DNA of 64,000 bases. Source: Labilibaculum sp041595635 (GTDB taxonomy: Bacteria > Bacteroidota > Bacteroidia > Bacteroidales > Marinifilaceae). Positions 55,467-64,000 of the stretch are shown in pieces. The number at the start of each line of letters is the position of its first letter. Position 1 is the stretch's first letter. Where the stretch lies: assembly GCF_041595635.1 (NCBI RefSeq), contig NZ_JBFHJW010000010.1:1-64000 (forward strand). The letters run 5' to 3'. The notes under the pieces were generated by a model, which saw only the letters and a program-made list of their open reading frames with translations, did no database searches and had not been told where the DNA came from. The translations under genes and the position numbers were made by a program.

Positions 55467-56774
55467 ATGAGCAATATTGTTGCAATCGTAGGAAGACCCA
55501 ACGTTGGAAAATCTACACTTTTTAATCGATTAACAGGAACACGAAAGGCAATCGTAAACGAAACTGCCGGAGTAACCCGTGATCGAAATTATGGAAAATC
55601 GGAATGGAATGGCGTTGAATTTTCGGTAATAGATACTGGAGGTTACGCTACCAACTCTGAAGATATTTTTGAGGAGGAAATACGCAAACAGGTAATGATT
55701 GCCATAGAGGAAGCCGATTCAATCCTTTTTGTTCTTGATGTGCAGCATGGAATCACAGATTTAGATACCGCCGTTGCTAATATACTACGTCGCACCAAAA
55801 AGAAGGTATATTTGGTTGCCAACAAAGCAGACAACTCCGATTTAATTTTTGCTGCCAACGAATTCTATTCCATCGGAATAGGCGAAGTAGTTTTTCCTAT
55901 TTCGTCGGTGAATGGTTCTGGAACAGGAGATTTACTGGATGAGTTAATCAATAATTTTGAAATCAAAGCCAACGATGAAGAGGAAGATCTTCCAAGAATA
56001 GCCTTTGTTGGTCGTCCAAATGTTGGAAAATCATCTACTGTGAATGCATTGGTAGGCATCGATAGAAATATTGTAACTGATGTTGCTGGAACTACCAGAG
56101 ATTCTATTCACACCCGATTTCAAAAATTTGGTCATGATTTTATCATGGTAGACACGGCTGGAGTTCGAAAAAAACCAAAAGTACATGAAGATCTAGAATT
56201 CTATTCTGTGATGCGTTCCATAAGAACCATTGAAAGTGCCGATGTTTGTGTTCTAATTTTAGATGCAACACGTGGCGTAGAAGCTCAGGATTTAAGTATT
56301 CTTGATATTATAATTAACAACCGTAAAGGTGTTGTTATCATGATTAACAAATGGGATTTGGTGGATAAGGAAACCAATACCATGAAAGAATTCGAAGAGG
56401 AAATTAGAAATCGAATTGCCCCTTTTAAAGATGTTCCAATTATTTTCACCTCTGCACTTACTAAGCAACGATTAATTCAGGTTTTGGAATCGGCACTTGA
56501 GGTATATGAAAATCGTGTTCGTAAAATTCCAACTTCGGAACTAAATAATGTAATGCAAAAAGCAATTGCAGCACTTAATCCTCCTGCACTTAAAGGAAAG
56601 TTCATAAAAATTAAATACGTAACGCAACTGCCCACTCACGCACCAACTTTTGCATTTTATTGCAATCTGCCTCAATACATTAAGGATCCATACAAAAGAT
56701 ACCTTGAAAATCAGATTCGAAAAAACTGGTCGTTTACCGGAGTTCCTATACAAATTTTCGTAAGAAAAAAATAA
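55467..56774 (+). CDS. der: GTPase Der (EngA)
   Basis: 435 residues with two G domains: GRPNVGKST at 8-16 with DTGGY and NKAD; second GRPNVGKSS near 183 with DTAGV and NKWD near 300. The C-terminal KH-like domain ends at LPQYIKDPYKRYLE. Essential for 50S ribosome assembly. 96 bases after era, probably the same transcript. Confidence 0.97.
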   Translation: MSNIVAIVGRPNVGKSTLFNRLTGTRKAIVNETAGVTRDRNYGKSEWNGVEFSVIDTGGYATNSEDIFEEEIRKQVMIAIEEADSILFVLDVQHGITDLDTAVANILRRTKKKVYLVANKADNSDLIFAANEFYSIGIGEVVFPISSVNGSGTGDLLDELINNFEIKANDEEEDLPRIAFVGRPNVGKSSTVNALVGIDRNIVTDVAGTTRDSIHTRFQKFGHDFIMVDTAGVRKKPKVHEDLEFYSVMRSIRTIESADVCVLILDATRGVEAQDLSILDIIINNRKGVVIMINKWDLVDKETNTMKEFEEEIRNRIAPFKDVPIIFTSALTKQRLIQVLESALEVYENRVRKIPTSELNNVMQKAIAALNPPALKGKFIKIKYVTQLPTHAPTFAFYCNLPQYIKDPYKRYLENQIRKNWSFTGVPIQIFVRKK

Positions 56775-56797
56775 ACTGCTACAAGCAGTATTTTACC

Positions 56798-56830
56798 AAC
56801 CGATTCAGATCTTCTGAGTCGGTTTTTTTT
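56798..56830 (+). terminator. Terminator after der
   Basis: Arms AACCGATTCAG and CTGAGTCGGTT pair with one G-U-type mismatch, followed by a T8 run. Confidence 0.8.
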
Positions 56831-57068
56831 TATCCTTAAAAAGCAAAAATAAATACCAACAATTAGGTATTGCGAGCCTTTGTAGGAACGCTACTTTAGT
56901 GGGAATTTATTAAATGCTATGAATAGCTGCAATTTCTAATTCCATTGCCTTGAGAATATTTTCTTAGTGTAATCTCTCATTTTGTTTCAGTTTTTGCAAG
57001 TATATACATTGATATTCTTCGGATATCTCTTGGTTTTTGTTAATTTAGACTCATTAAAAACACAAAGA

Positions 57069-57797
57069 ATGCGCATTAAAAAAGATATGAAACTAGCCCA
57101 TGTAATTCAACAGAACTACATGCTTATTCCTGTCATTCATCGATTTGGAATCAATTTGGGTTTTGGAGACAAAACTGTTTCTGATGTGTGCGAAGAAAAC
57201 GAAGTTGATTTAAACTTCTTCCTCCAATTGGTAAATGCTTATCACGATAAGGATTATTTTCCAAAAGAAGAACTTCAAAGCATTTCTGTCAAGAATATTA
57301 TTAACTATTTAAAAATGACTCATTCGAGTTATTTAAACGAAAAGCTCTCTGAAATTGAGCAAAAAATAATTTCTCTACATGCTGAAGATCAAGAAGATGA
57401 AAAATACATTCTTTTAATAAGAAATTTTTTTGAAGGTTATAAATCAGAGCTTACAGAGCATATTATGCACGAGGAAGATGTTGTCTTTCCCTATATATTT
57501 GCAGTAGATGAAATTATTAAGACACAACAATTCACGGCAAAAAATAGAGACCTCTTCAATTCCTTTTCCATTGAAAATTATGAAAAAGGCCACAATGATG
57601 TGGAAGAAAAACTGATGGATTTAAAAACAATAATGATCAAATACCTTACTCCACCCGCAAACTGCACACTTTATCATAACATTATTCAAGATCTATTTAA
57701 ACTAGAAGAAGATTTAAATTACCATTCACGTATAGAAGATAAAGTACTTACGCCAAAAGTCATACTCATGGAGAAATCGATCAACAACCTATTTTAA
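57069..57797 (+). CDS. Hemerythrin-like protein of the RIC (ScdA/YtfE) type
   Basis: 242 residues from the Met at 57069 (MRIKKDMKLAH); the upstream frame to 56982 would add a hydrophobic segment and is less likely. The N-terminal ScdA_N-like part reads IHRFGINLGFGDKTV, lacking the Cys pair of typical RIC proteins, and a hemerythrin-like helical bundle follows with His in ELTEHIMHEEDVVFPY, the GHNDVEEKL helix and YHSRIEDKVL. Such proteins bind a di-iron centre and are linked to repair of nitrosylated or oxidised iron-sulfur clusters. Nine bases before a LuxR-type regulator gene, likely one operon. Confidence 0.85.
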   Translation: MRIKKDMKLAHVIQQNYMLIPVIHRFGINLGFGDKTVSDVCEENEVDLNFFLQLVNAYHDKDYFPKEELQSISVKNIINYLKMTHSSYLNEKLSEIEQKIISLHAEDQEDEKYILLIRNFFEGYKSELTEHIMHEEDVVFPYIFAVDEIIKTQQFTAKNRDLFNSFSIENYEKGHNDVEEKLMDLKTIMIKYLTPPANCTLYHNIIQDLFKLEEDLNYHSRIEDKVLTPKVILMEKSINNLF

Positions 57798-57806
57798 ATT
57801 CGTATT

Positions 57807-58403
57807 ATGCCAAGATCTACTATTCTTATTGCGGAAAGTTCCTGCCTGATTCGAAGAGGACTTCGATCTATTCTTCAAAATTTGGAGAATGTAGAAATAA
57901 TGCAACTTATTGATGACAAGGAAGACGTATGTGCAACAGTGAACAATAAAAAGCCTGATATTCTTATTATCAACCCCAAAATGATGCCTTCGGATTGTAT
58001 TAATTTAAAAAAAGAATTTATGAATGCTCACAAACTTTCATTGATCTTACTTTCTGATCAGGAAAAACTAAGGGATCAATTCAAAGCAGATGGATACATT
58101 CACTATCAAGACAAACAAGAACAGATTTTGGATCTGATTCAGGAAGTTCTCGCTAAAAAACATAAAAATAAAATTCCCGATAAGAATGCAGAAACCATTA
58201 GCTCACGAGAAAAAAACATTTTGAAACACATCGCTCTTGGACTGACCAACAAAGAAATTGCCGATCAGCTATACATTAGCATTCACACGGTAGTTACACA
58301 CCGTAAAAATATCACTCAAAAATTAGGTATAAAATCGGTATCTGGTCTTACTGTTTATGCCATTTTACACAATCTAATTTCCATGGATGATGTGAAGCAA
58401 TAA
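57807..58403 (+). CDS. LuxR-type response regulator with degenerate receiver
   Basis: 198 residues. N-terminal receiver-like domain (about 1-120) and C-terminal GerE/LuxR HTH (about 130-195; ISSREKNILKHIALGLTNKE, split as ISSREKNILKHIA and GLTNKEIADQLYIS). The phosphoacceptor Asp is replaced by Asn56 (ILIINPKM), and the acidic pair before it is reduced to Glu10-Ser11. So it is probably not phosphorylated. Paired with the hemerythrin-like gene, it may respond to redox, oxygen or NO through protein contact; this is inference. Convergent with the MBL gene, 8 bases apart. Confidence 0.88.
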   Translation: MPRSTILIAESSCLIRRGLRSILQNLENVEIMQLIDDKEDVCATVNNKKPDILIINPKMMPSDCINLKKEFMNAHKLSLILLSDQEKLRDQFKADGYIHYQDKQEQILDLIQEVLAKKHKNKIPDKNAETISSREKNILKHIALGLTNKEIADQLYISIHTVVTHRKNITQKLGIKSVSGLTVYAILHNLISMDDVKQ

Positions 58404-58410
58404 ACAGGTT

Positions 58411-59190
58411 CTAAAGTTCAATTTCAACACCAGCCTCAAGATTTATCGTGTTAAAATATTTTTTAAATTCATCCTGAACAGCAAAACTAGTACAATGAGT
58501 TGCTCCTAACAATTCCAATTTTACTTTCTGAAAATAGGCCACAGTTTTTTGAAAAACCTCATCGATTTTCTTCAGATGAAAACCTCCCAAAACTGCATAG
58601 ACTTTCTCTTCACCACACATTTCTTTGGCATAGGCTACAGTATTGCATATTCCGGCATGAGCACATCCACTAATCACCACTAAACCTTTATTAGTTTTGA
58701 TAGCGATTCCTGAATCATCCGTAACAAAATCTGGAGAACCATCGGCCAATAAAAAGGTAGTCGATTGTGATTCAAAATCGTTTTTCCTCGGAATCTCACC
58801 TAAAAAAACCATTTTATCGCTGATCCAATAAGGCGATTTGTATTCCTCTAAAGAAAATTTTGCAGCCATTTCTTCTCTTGATAATTTTAAACCAACAATA
58901 GATTTAGCTTCCTTCCGATAGCGCAAACAAAATGAATTTGGATGTGTTATTAAGCGTTTTCCCGATATAAACTGCAAACCATCACCATGATCCCAATGTC
59001 CGTGACTCAAAACGATGGTTTTAAGCTCGTCTAAATTAAGATTCATTTTGGCAGCATTCTCTAAAAAAAGAGAAGTTGGACCAACATCAAACAAGATTCT
59101 TTCATCCGCTTCAATAAGTGCAGAAAAACCATGTACAGCTTCAAAACCTTGAGCCGCTGTATTATCAACAAGAACTTTAATATTCATCAT
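58411..59190 (-). CDS. MBL-fold metallohydrolase
   Basis: 259 residues, no signal peptide. Metal motif SHGHWDHGDGL near residue 63 and later histidines GCAHAGICN and GGFHL near 175 and 203. This is the MBL subfamily related to the dihydropterin-PRPP (RFA-P) synthase-like proteins; substrate not known. Its ATG (59190) directly follows the stop of the giant histidine kinase gene, so they form an operon. Confidence 0.88.
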   Translation of the reverse strand: MMNIKVLVDNTAAQGFEAVHGFSALIEADERILFDVGPTSLFLENAAKMNLNLDELKTIVLSHGHWDHGDGLQFISGKRLITHPNSFCLRYRKEAKSIVGLKLSREEMAAKFSLEEYKSPYWISDKMVFLGEIPRKNDFESQSTTFLLADGSPDFVTDDSGIAIKTNKGLVVISGCAHAGICNTVAYAKEMCGEEKVYAVLGGFHLKKIDEVFQKTVAYFQKVKLELLGATHCTSFAVQDEFKKYFNTINLEAGVEIEL

Positions 59191-62100
59191 TTATACTTTT
59201 TTATTTTTTGGAATTCGAACAATAAAACAAGCCCCATTATTTCTTTCCGACTCAACCCAAATGCTTCCATGAGCATTTTCAACAATATTTTTCACTATGG
59301 ATAAACCCAATCCCATACCACTCGATTTGGTTGTAAAATTAGGGTAAAACAGCTTTTCTTTAATCTCTGGGCTTATTCCAGAACCATTATCAATCACTCG
59401 CACCTGATAACAAGAGCCCAACTCTTCCAAATGAATATTTACACGAGCAACAGTTCCATCAGGAATAGACTGAATGGCATTTTTGATTAGGTTGACAAAA
59501 ACACGCACAAACTGCTCTCGATCTACAAATATATTAGCATCCCGAATGGAATTCACATTTAATTTTAAATACAAATCATCATTCTTAAACAAATCGAGTG
59601 TTTGCTCTAAAATATCAACCAAATTTACAGCCTCATTTTTAGCCAAAGGCATTTTTGCAAAATTAGAAAAAGCTGTGGCTATAGATGATAAGGCATTAAT
59701 TTGATCGATTAATGTTTTACTAACCCGATTAAAATGTTCTTCCCAATTAGGGGATTGCTCCTCTAATCGTTTTTGCAAAAACTGTATACTCAACTTCATT
59801 GGGGTAAGCGGATTTTTTATTTCGTGAGCAATTTGCTTGGCCATTTCGCGCCATGCCGATTCCCTTTCCGATTTTGCCAAACGTGAAGCACTCTCTTCCA
59901 ATTCAACCAACATTTGATTGTACTCCTTCACTAAACTCCCAATCTCATCATTTTTTGTATACTCTATTTGTTCTCCATAGGAACCAAAACGAGTTGCTTT
60001 CAATCGATTCTGAATAATACGTAGCGGATGCGTAATTTTGTTCGCCGTGATCACGGAAAGAAAAATGGCTAACAAAATCATTAAAACATGAAGATTTACT
60101 CCTGCAAGAATCAAATCAAACATTTCTTTCTCGAGCTCTTTACTTTTTAAAAAGTAAGGCAAGTTTACATAGGCAATTGTTTCATTACTTTCATCGACTA
60201 AGGATTCATAGGCCGATAAATAAGTCATTTCTCCAATTTTTTCGTTGTGAATAAAATGCGTTCTCCCCTTAATCGAAAGTTGATAGTAAGCCGCAAAGTT
60301 CATCCGCTTGTCCTGAAGATTTTTCTCAAAAATCTCTTTCCTGGAAGTTGAAATTAACTCGCCCGATAAGTTGTACAAATGAATATCTGCAAAAATTAAA
60401 TTGGATAAAAGTTGCAGCCGATTGGAAAGTTCCTCTTTATGATTGGGATTATCACTTAACAATTCACCAATTACCTCGCGCTTTACCAACTGTAATTTCT
60501 CCTGTAAGTTTTGGTTATTGGTTTGTTTAGCCTGATTCATGTTGTAGTAAACCGAACCACCACCCAACAGCAAAAAGAAAAGCATGAGCAGACCAATAAT
60601 AGAATATTGGATGCGATATTTAAAACTTAAATTAAATCGCAAGCGGAAAGAAATACTTTCAAGCATCCAAATTAAAAACCCAAAAGCATAAATCAGAAGA
60701 AAAACGTAAGGAATAGTTATGACACGATTGTAAAGCGAAACGACAGGACAACTAATAACAACAGCATTATTATCGAACTGATAAATTAAATGATCATAGC
60801 CGTCGATCTGATTCCAGAAGAAATTTTCGGAATTATTGCCAAAAACAGAGCTACTCATAAAATAGTTAAAATCCCCAGAAGACGCAATGAGCTTTCCATT
60901 GTGATATTTTCCGTAAGAATAATCATTACCAATCGGTCTTAGTGTTACCTTTTCATCTAACAATAAATCGGGATATCCCAATCCTTCATCTCCTACTTTT
61001 GAATCGAGACGAAGATAGATATTCACATCTTCAGAATTAGTTGCCAGATTCGGAATCACACCTAAATAGGAAACCATTCCATCGAACTCATTCAGGTAGT
61101 AAAAATCGCTATTGGGAATTGGCTCTCCTGTGGTAAGAATCATCTCTTCAAAAAAATCAAAACAATTTCTGATTTGATCATCTGGTTCGATTTTCAAATC
61201 ATCCATATCACCACAAATAGTAACCTGAAGCTGATACTGCTCCCAAAATCCGGTAAAGAAATTATTTTGAATATAATCTGCTATTTCAATCTCATTTCTA
61301 AAAGGCTGCTTACACAATTCCTTTAAAACGGAGTCCTGATCTATTTTTTTTTGAATTTCGAACAAAAGAGTTTCAGATGTTGGATCATATTCAGTAGAAA
61401 GATTCATGGCAGCAACCTTTCTATCCTGTTTTTCTTTCTGTTTAGAATACGAATTAATGCAACTGGTTACAAAAACCGATATTCCCAGAAGTAGAATTAC
61501 ATAAAGCGAATATCTAGCTCCCGATTCCTTTTGGTAATTGAGTAATCCTACAACCAATATCAGTAATATAGGAAAAAGCCAATCTAGAAAACCGAATGTC
61601 ATCGGATTTAAAAAGTAAAGTACCGAACTAAATAGAATGGAAAAAGGAATAACAACAAGTAGATATTTTTTAACATTCCAATGATTACAAGCGATGGATC
61701 CAACTATATTCGCAAGCTGCCCGAGTGTATAAAATAAAAATACCAAAACCAAAAAACCAAGAAATACATAAATCTTATTTTCCTGAAACACAAACATTTG
61801 CAAGTTAAAACTAGAATCTAAAACCAAGCTTTCAAACAAATTTCCAATAAAAAAATAGAGTAGATAAAAGAAAATTAAATGCAATAAAATCAGGAATAAA
61901 AAGAAGACTGATTTTTTACTTTTAATATTCTGATTGCTTCTTATGAATCGACCATAGGTGTAAATGAAAATGAACAAGAAAAATGCATTGATGGCAAAGT
62001 CACCAAGAGATGGGAAAAAGAATGAACTGGCAAACAAAACAGGAGAAAAAGCTTCGAGATAGGAAAAAACCAAGGGAACACCCCAAAATAACATGCCGTA

Positions 62101-62862
62101 GCGAATCAAGAACAAGCTAATTCCCCAAAGTAAAAAGGCAAAAATCCCTAATTTCAAATCTTTAATCTGCCTTAACAAAATACTTCCTACCAATAAAAAA
62201 CATAAGATAGATAGGAGGTACAACACTCCGATTACTACCTGTACTCTTCTGGGGGCAAACCCCAAACTTTCATCCACTAAAGAAAATAGATAATCTCCAT
62301 TGGAATGATAAACGGGAGCTCCACAATATTTGTCAAGGGAGATATCGAATAGTTCTGGAATGAAAAAACCTGGGCCAAAATGGTTTTTCAGAAATTTATT
62401 TTGATACGGATAGATTTTTTTCAAAAGCAGGAATCCATACAATTCTACAGAATCTCGCTTCTGTTTCTGGAGGTAATAGAAACCATCTTTCAGCCTCAAG
62501 ACCAATGAATCGACTTTTTCCAGAATCGTTTTATCAGGCAATAAAAAGGAATTATCGCTCCAAAATAATAAACTATCTTGCTTATAGGCCAAAAGCACAA
62601 AGCCATCTTTTTTTAATTCCTTTTCGAATTTTGAAAAATTATGATACTCTTTTAATACTCCCTCCTCACTAGCCAGTGCATTCTGCAATTCAAACAAATC
62701 TTTCGTCAATAGCTGCTCTTTCTTCTCAAATACTTCCTGAGCTTGCTTACTTACTTTCTGCGAACCATCGTTTTGCCCAAAGTGATTATCGGCTAAAATT
62801 GCCAACATAAGAAATAGCAATGAAAAAATTGCCAAACAATAGATGAGGAGTTTATTTTTCAA
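59191..62862 (-). CDS. Very large membrane sensor histidine kinase, NtrY-like
   Basis: 1223 residues. A long N-terminal part has many transmembrane segments (first at 5-25, cluster about 205-470) and periplasmic loops, then another membrane helix pair near 715 and 745, HAMP (about 935-985), HisKA with His1013 (QIAHEIKNPLTPMKLS) and HATPase_c (VNLIKNAIQSI; GMGLGLSIVKNI). EIKNPLTP motif and HAMP place it with the NtrY-like group, but most of these are 600-750 residues. No NtrX-like regulator is adjacent. Followed by the MBL gene without a gap. Confidence 0.9.
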   Translation of the reverse strand: MKNKLLIYCLAIFSLLFLMLAILADNHFGQNDGSQKVSKQAQEVFEKKEQLLTKDLFELQNALASEEGVLKEYHNFSKFEKELKKDGFVLLAYKQDSLLFWSDNSFLLPDKTILEKVDSLVLRLKDGFYYLQKQKRDSVELYGFLLLKKIYPYQNKFLKNHFGPGFFIPELFDISLDKYCGAPVYHSNGDYLFSLVDESLGFAPRRVQVVIGVLYLLSILCFLLVGSILLRQIKDLKLGIFAFLLWGISLFLIRYGMLFWGVPLVFSYLEAFSPVLFASSFFFPSLGDFAINAFFLFIFIYTYGRFIRSNQNIKSKKSVFFLFLILLHLIFFYLLYFFIGNLFESLVLDSSFNLQMFVFQENKIYVFLGFLVLVFLFYTLGQLANIVGSIACNHWNVKKYLLVVIPFSILFSSVLYFLNPMTFGFLDWLFPILLILVVGLLNYQKESGARYSLYVILLLGISVFVTSCINSYSKQKEKQDRKVAAMNLSTEYDPTSETLLFEIQKKIDQDSVLKELCKQPFRNEIEIADYIQNNFFTGFWEQYQLQVTICGDMDDLKIEPDDQIRNCFDFFEEMILTTGEPIPNSDFYYLNEFDGMVSYLGVIPNLATNSEDVNIYLRLDSKVGDEGLGYPDLLLDEKVTLRPIGNDYSYGKYHNGKLIASSGDFNYFMSSSVFGNNSENFFWNQIDGYDHLIYQFDNNAVVISCPVVSLYNRVITIPYVFLLIYAFGFLIWMLESISFRLRFNLSFKYRIQYSIIGLLMLFFLLLGGGSVYYNMNQAKQTNNQNLQEKLQLVKREVIGELLSDNPNHKEELSNRLQLLSNLIFADIHLYNLSGELISTSRKEIFEKNLQDKRMNFAAYYQLSIKGRTHFIHNEKIGEMTYLSAYESLVDESNETIAYVNLPYFLKSKELEKEMFDLILAGVNLHVLMILLAIFLSVITANKITHPLRIIQNRLKATRFGSYGEQIEYTKNDEIGSLVKEYNQMLVELEESASRLAKSERESAWREMAKQIAHEIKNPLTPMKLSIQFLQKRLEEQSPNWEEHFNRVSKTLIDQINALSSIATAFSNFAKMPLAKNEAVNLVDILEQTLDLFKNDDLYLKLNVNSIRDANIFVDREQFVRVFVNLIKNAIQSIPDGTVARVNIHLEELGSCYQVRVIDNGSGISPEIKEKLFYPNFTTKSSGMGLGLSIVKNIVENAHGSIWVESERNNGACFIVRIPKNKKV

Positions 62863-62944
62863 GGTTGAAGCTTTAAAAATGTTTTATAAGCGAAACAAAA
62901 TTCGTGCTAAAATCAACACAAATTAGCATAATAAGTTCAAAACA

Positions 62945-63418
62945 TCAAACATGATGATATGGTTCCCCTTTTATAATTGTCATAGCCCGATACAACTGCT
63001 CAGTAAAAATCATTCGAATCATCTGATGCGAAAAGGTCATCTTCGAAAGAGAAACTTTGCCCTGCGCTTTTGCATATACCTCATCAGAAAATCCATAAGG
63101 ACCTCCAATTACAAATACTAAATTTTTCACTCCTCCAATCATTTTTTGTTCCACAAACTTCGAGAATCCAAGTGAAGAAAATTCTTTTCCTCCCTCATCA
63201 AGTAGCAGTAGTGTATCTCCCGCTTTAACTTTATCCAAAATTAAACTGCCCTCTTTTTGTTTTTGCTGATCTTCAGAAAGATTCTTTGTATTTTTTATAT
63301 CAGGAATTATTTTTATTTCAAAAGGAAGATAGTGCTCTAGCCGCTTTTGGTATTCTTTAATCCCATTTTTCACAAAATCCTTATCAGTTTTCCCTATCAC
63401 TAAAAGAACAATTTTCAT
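62945..63418 (-). CDS. rlmH: 23S rRNA (pseudouridine1915-N3)-methyltransferase
   Basis: 157 residues. SPOUT-family fold: VLLVIGKTDKDFV at the start, LLLDEGGKEFSS near 82, VFVIGGPYGFSDEVYAKAQ near 108, and the conserved end HQMIRMIFTEQLYRAMTI with GEPYHH. It methylates pseudouridine 1915 of 23S rRNA in helix 69. Downstream gene DUF4783 in the opposite orientation is a common Bacteroidota neighbour. Confidence 0.97.
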   Translation of the reverse strand: MKIVLLVIGKTDKDFVKNGIKEYQKRLEHYLPFEIKIIPDIKNTKNLSEDQQKQKEGSLILDKVKAGDTLLLLDEGGKEFSSLGFSKFVEQKMIGGVKNLVFVIGGPYGFSDEVYAKAQGKVSLSKMTFSHQMIRMIFTEQLYRAMTIIKGEPYHHV

Positions 63419-63703
63419 TTATCTAGTATTTACAAGTTTAACTTCGTTATTTGTTCAGAAAAAACATCCACAATTTCTGAACACATAAACATCTAAAATT
63501 CATTCTACTATTTATCAAAAAAACATCAAGCTAACCAAGCCTAAGGAAAAAAGAAAATAAAGCGAAGAAACTTTCCCTGACTATCATAAGGATCAAATAT
63601 TTCCTGATTACCAAAAAGACTTTCAGATTTTTTTTATCTTGCAATGTATTTTTCGCACAGTATTTGTGTAAAGGTATATGATATTAAGTTGAAAATTATT
63701 CAT

Positions 63704-64000
63704 ATGAGATCTATAAAATACATATTTACAGGAATCTTCTTTCTTTTAGTTTGTTCCTCAACAGCCATTTCTCAAAATCAGGACAATTTACCACGAGAAT
63801 TGATCACTGCCTTTAAACAGGGCAATAGCATAAGCTTAGCTAATTTTTTTGGCAATAGAATACAATTAACTATTGAAGATAAAGAGGCTATTTACAGTAA
63901 ATCGCAGGCAAAACAAATCATGGCAAAATTCTTTAAAGAATTTCCACCTACCGATTTTAAAAAGAAACATGTTGGCGGAAAACCTGAAGCCAGATATGTA
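63704..64000 (+). CDS. DUF4783 protein, N-terminal part (cut by window end)
   Basis: ATG at 63704 with 99 codons to the window end and no stop. Signal peptide MRSIKYIFTGIFFLLVC ending near AISQ. The mature part (LPRELITAFKQGNSI, then NRIQLTIEDKEAIYSKSQAK) is the start of DUF4783, an NTF2-like periplasmic domain. In many Bacteroidota the next gene is nadC, but it is outside the window. Confidence 0.85.
   Translation, partial: MRSIKYIFTGIFFLLVCSSTAISQNQDNLPRELITAFKQGNSISLANFFGNRIQLTIEDKEAIYSKSQAKQIMAKFFKEFPPTDFKKKHVGGKPEARYV

Noticed and set aside
1..64000. CRISPR array or cas genes
   Set aside because: No regularly spaced direct repeats and no Cas-like protein were found.

Overview
The window is a low-GC chromosomal segment of a Bacteroidota bacterium. 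Supporting signs are a SecD-SecF fusion, a TonB-dependent outer-membrane receptor, many lipoproteins, DUF4783 next to rlmH, tRNA genes without encoded CCA, and two promoters of the Bacteroidota form TTTG-N19-TAnnTTTG (upstream of the tRNAs and of the riboflavin operon). A marine member of the Marinilabiliales/Marinifilaceae type is my inference; no rRNA is present to confirm it.

Layout. 1-7.7 kb: 3' end of a TonB receptor, a 5'-nucleotidase-like protein whose metal site looks lost, and a tight three-gene operon (coiled-coil P-loop ATPase, MscS-like channel, cation/proton antiporter) that is the best candidate here for an undescribed system. 7.8-12.6 kb: pyruvate kinase, a phosphofructokinase with PPi-type residues, an orphan histidine kinase and two STAS-like proteins. 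12.6-33 kb: an accessory, visibly decaying zone. It holds three more orphan histidine kinases, a GH76 glycosidase, a peroxiredoxin, an APC permease, a YfcC-type transporter and small lipoproteins. Between them lie a cupin pseudogene, an IS256-family fragment, a possible group II intron tail, a tyrosine-recombinase remnant, a kinase with an in-frame UGA, and frameshifted secreted-protein, flavodoxin-like reductase and racemase genes. A 37-codon basic microprotein gene there has a sigma-54-like promoter and its own terminator.

33-64 kb: compact core genome. tRNA-Gly and tRNA-Leu, mutS, a saccharopine dehydrogenase-like gene, the tatA / Ca-Na antiporter / lolD-like / TIGR02757 / trmN6 cluster, secDF, an aspartic protease, mdh, glmM, and an RluB-type pseudouridine synthase with a long charged tail. 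Then comes the riboflavin operon ribD-ribE-ribBA-ribH under an FMN riboswitch whose terminator and antiterminator can be read directly, followed by era, der, a hemerythrin-like/LuxR pair, a very large NtrY-like kinase followed by an MBL-fold hydrolase, rlmH and the start of a DUF4783 gene.

How the parts work together: the core half covers translation quality (tRNAs, RluB, RlmH, TrmN6, Era, Der), protein export (TatA, SecDF, LolD-like), cofactor synthesis (riboflavin, feedback-controlled by FMN) and central carbon (PFK, Pyk, Mdh). The accessory half is dominated by sensing and transport and carries many signs of gene gain and loss. Frame breaks cluster there while the core genes are intact. 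Several of the breaks fall in A-runs, so assembly error has to be excluded before calling every one of them real.
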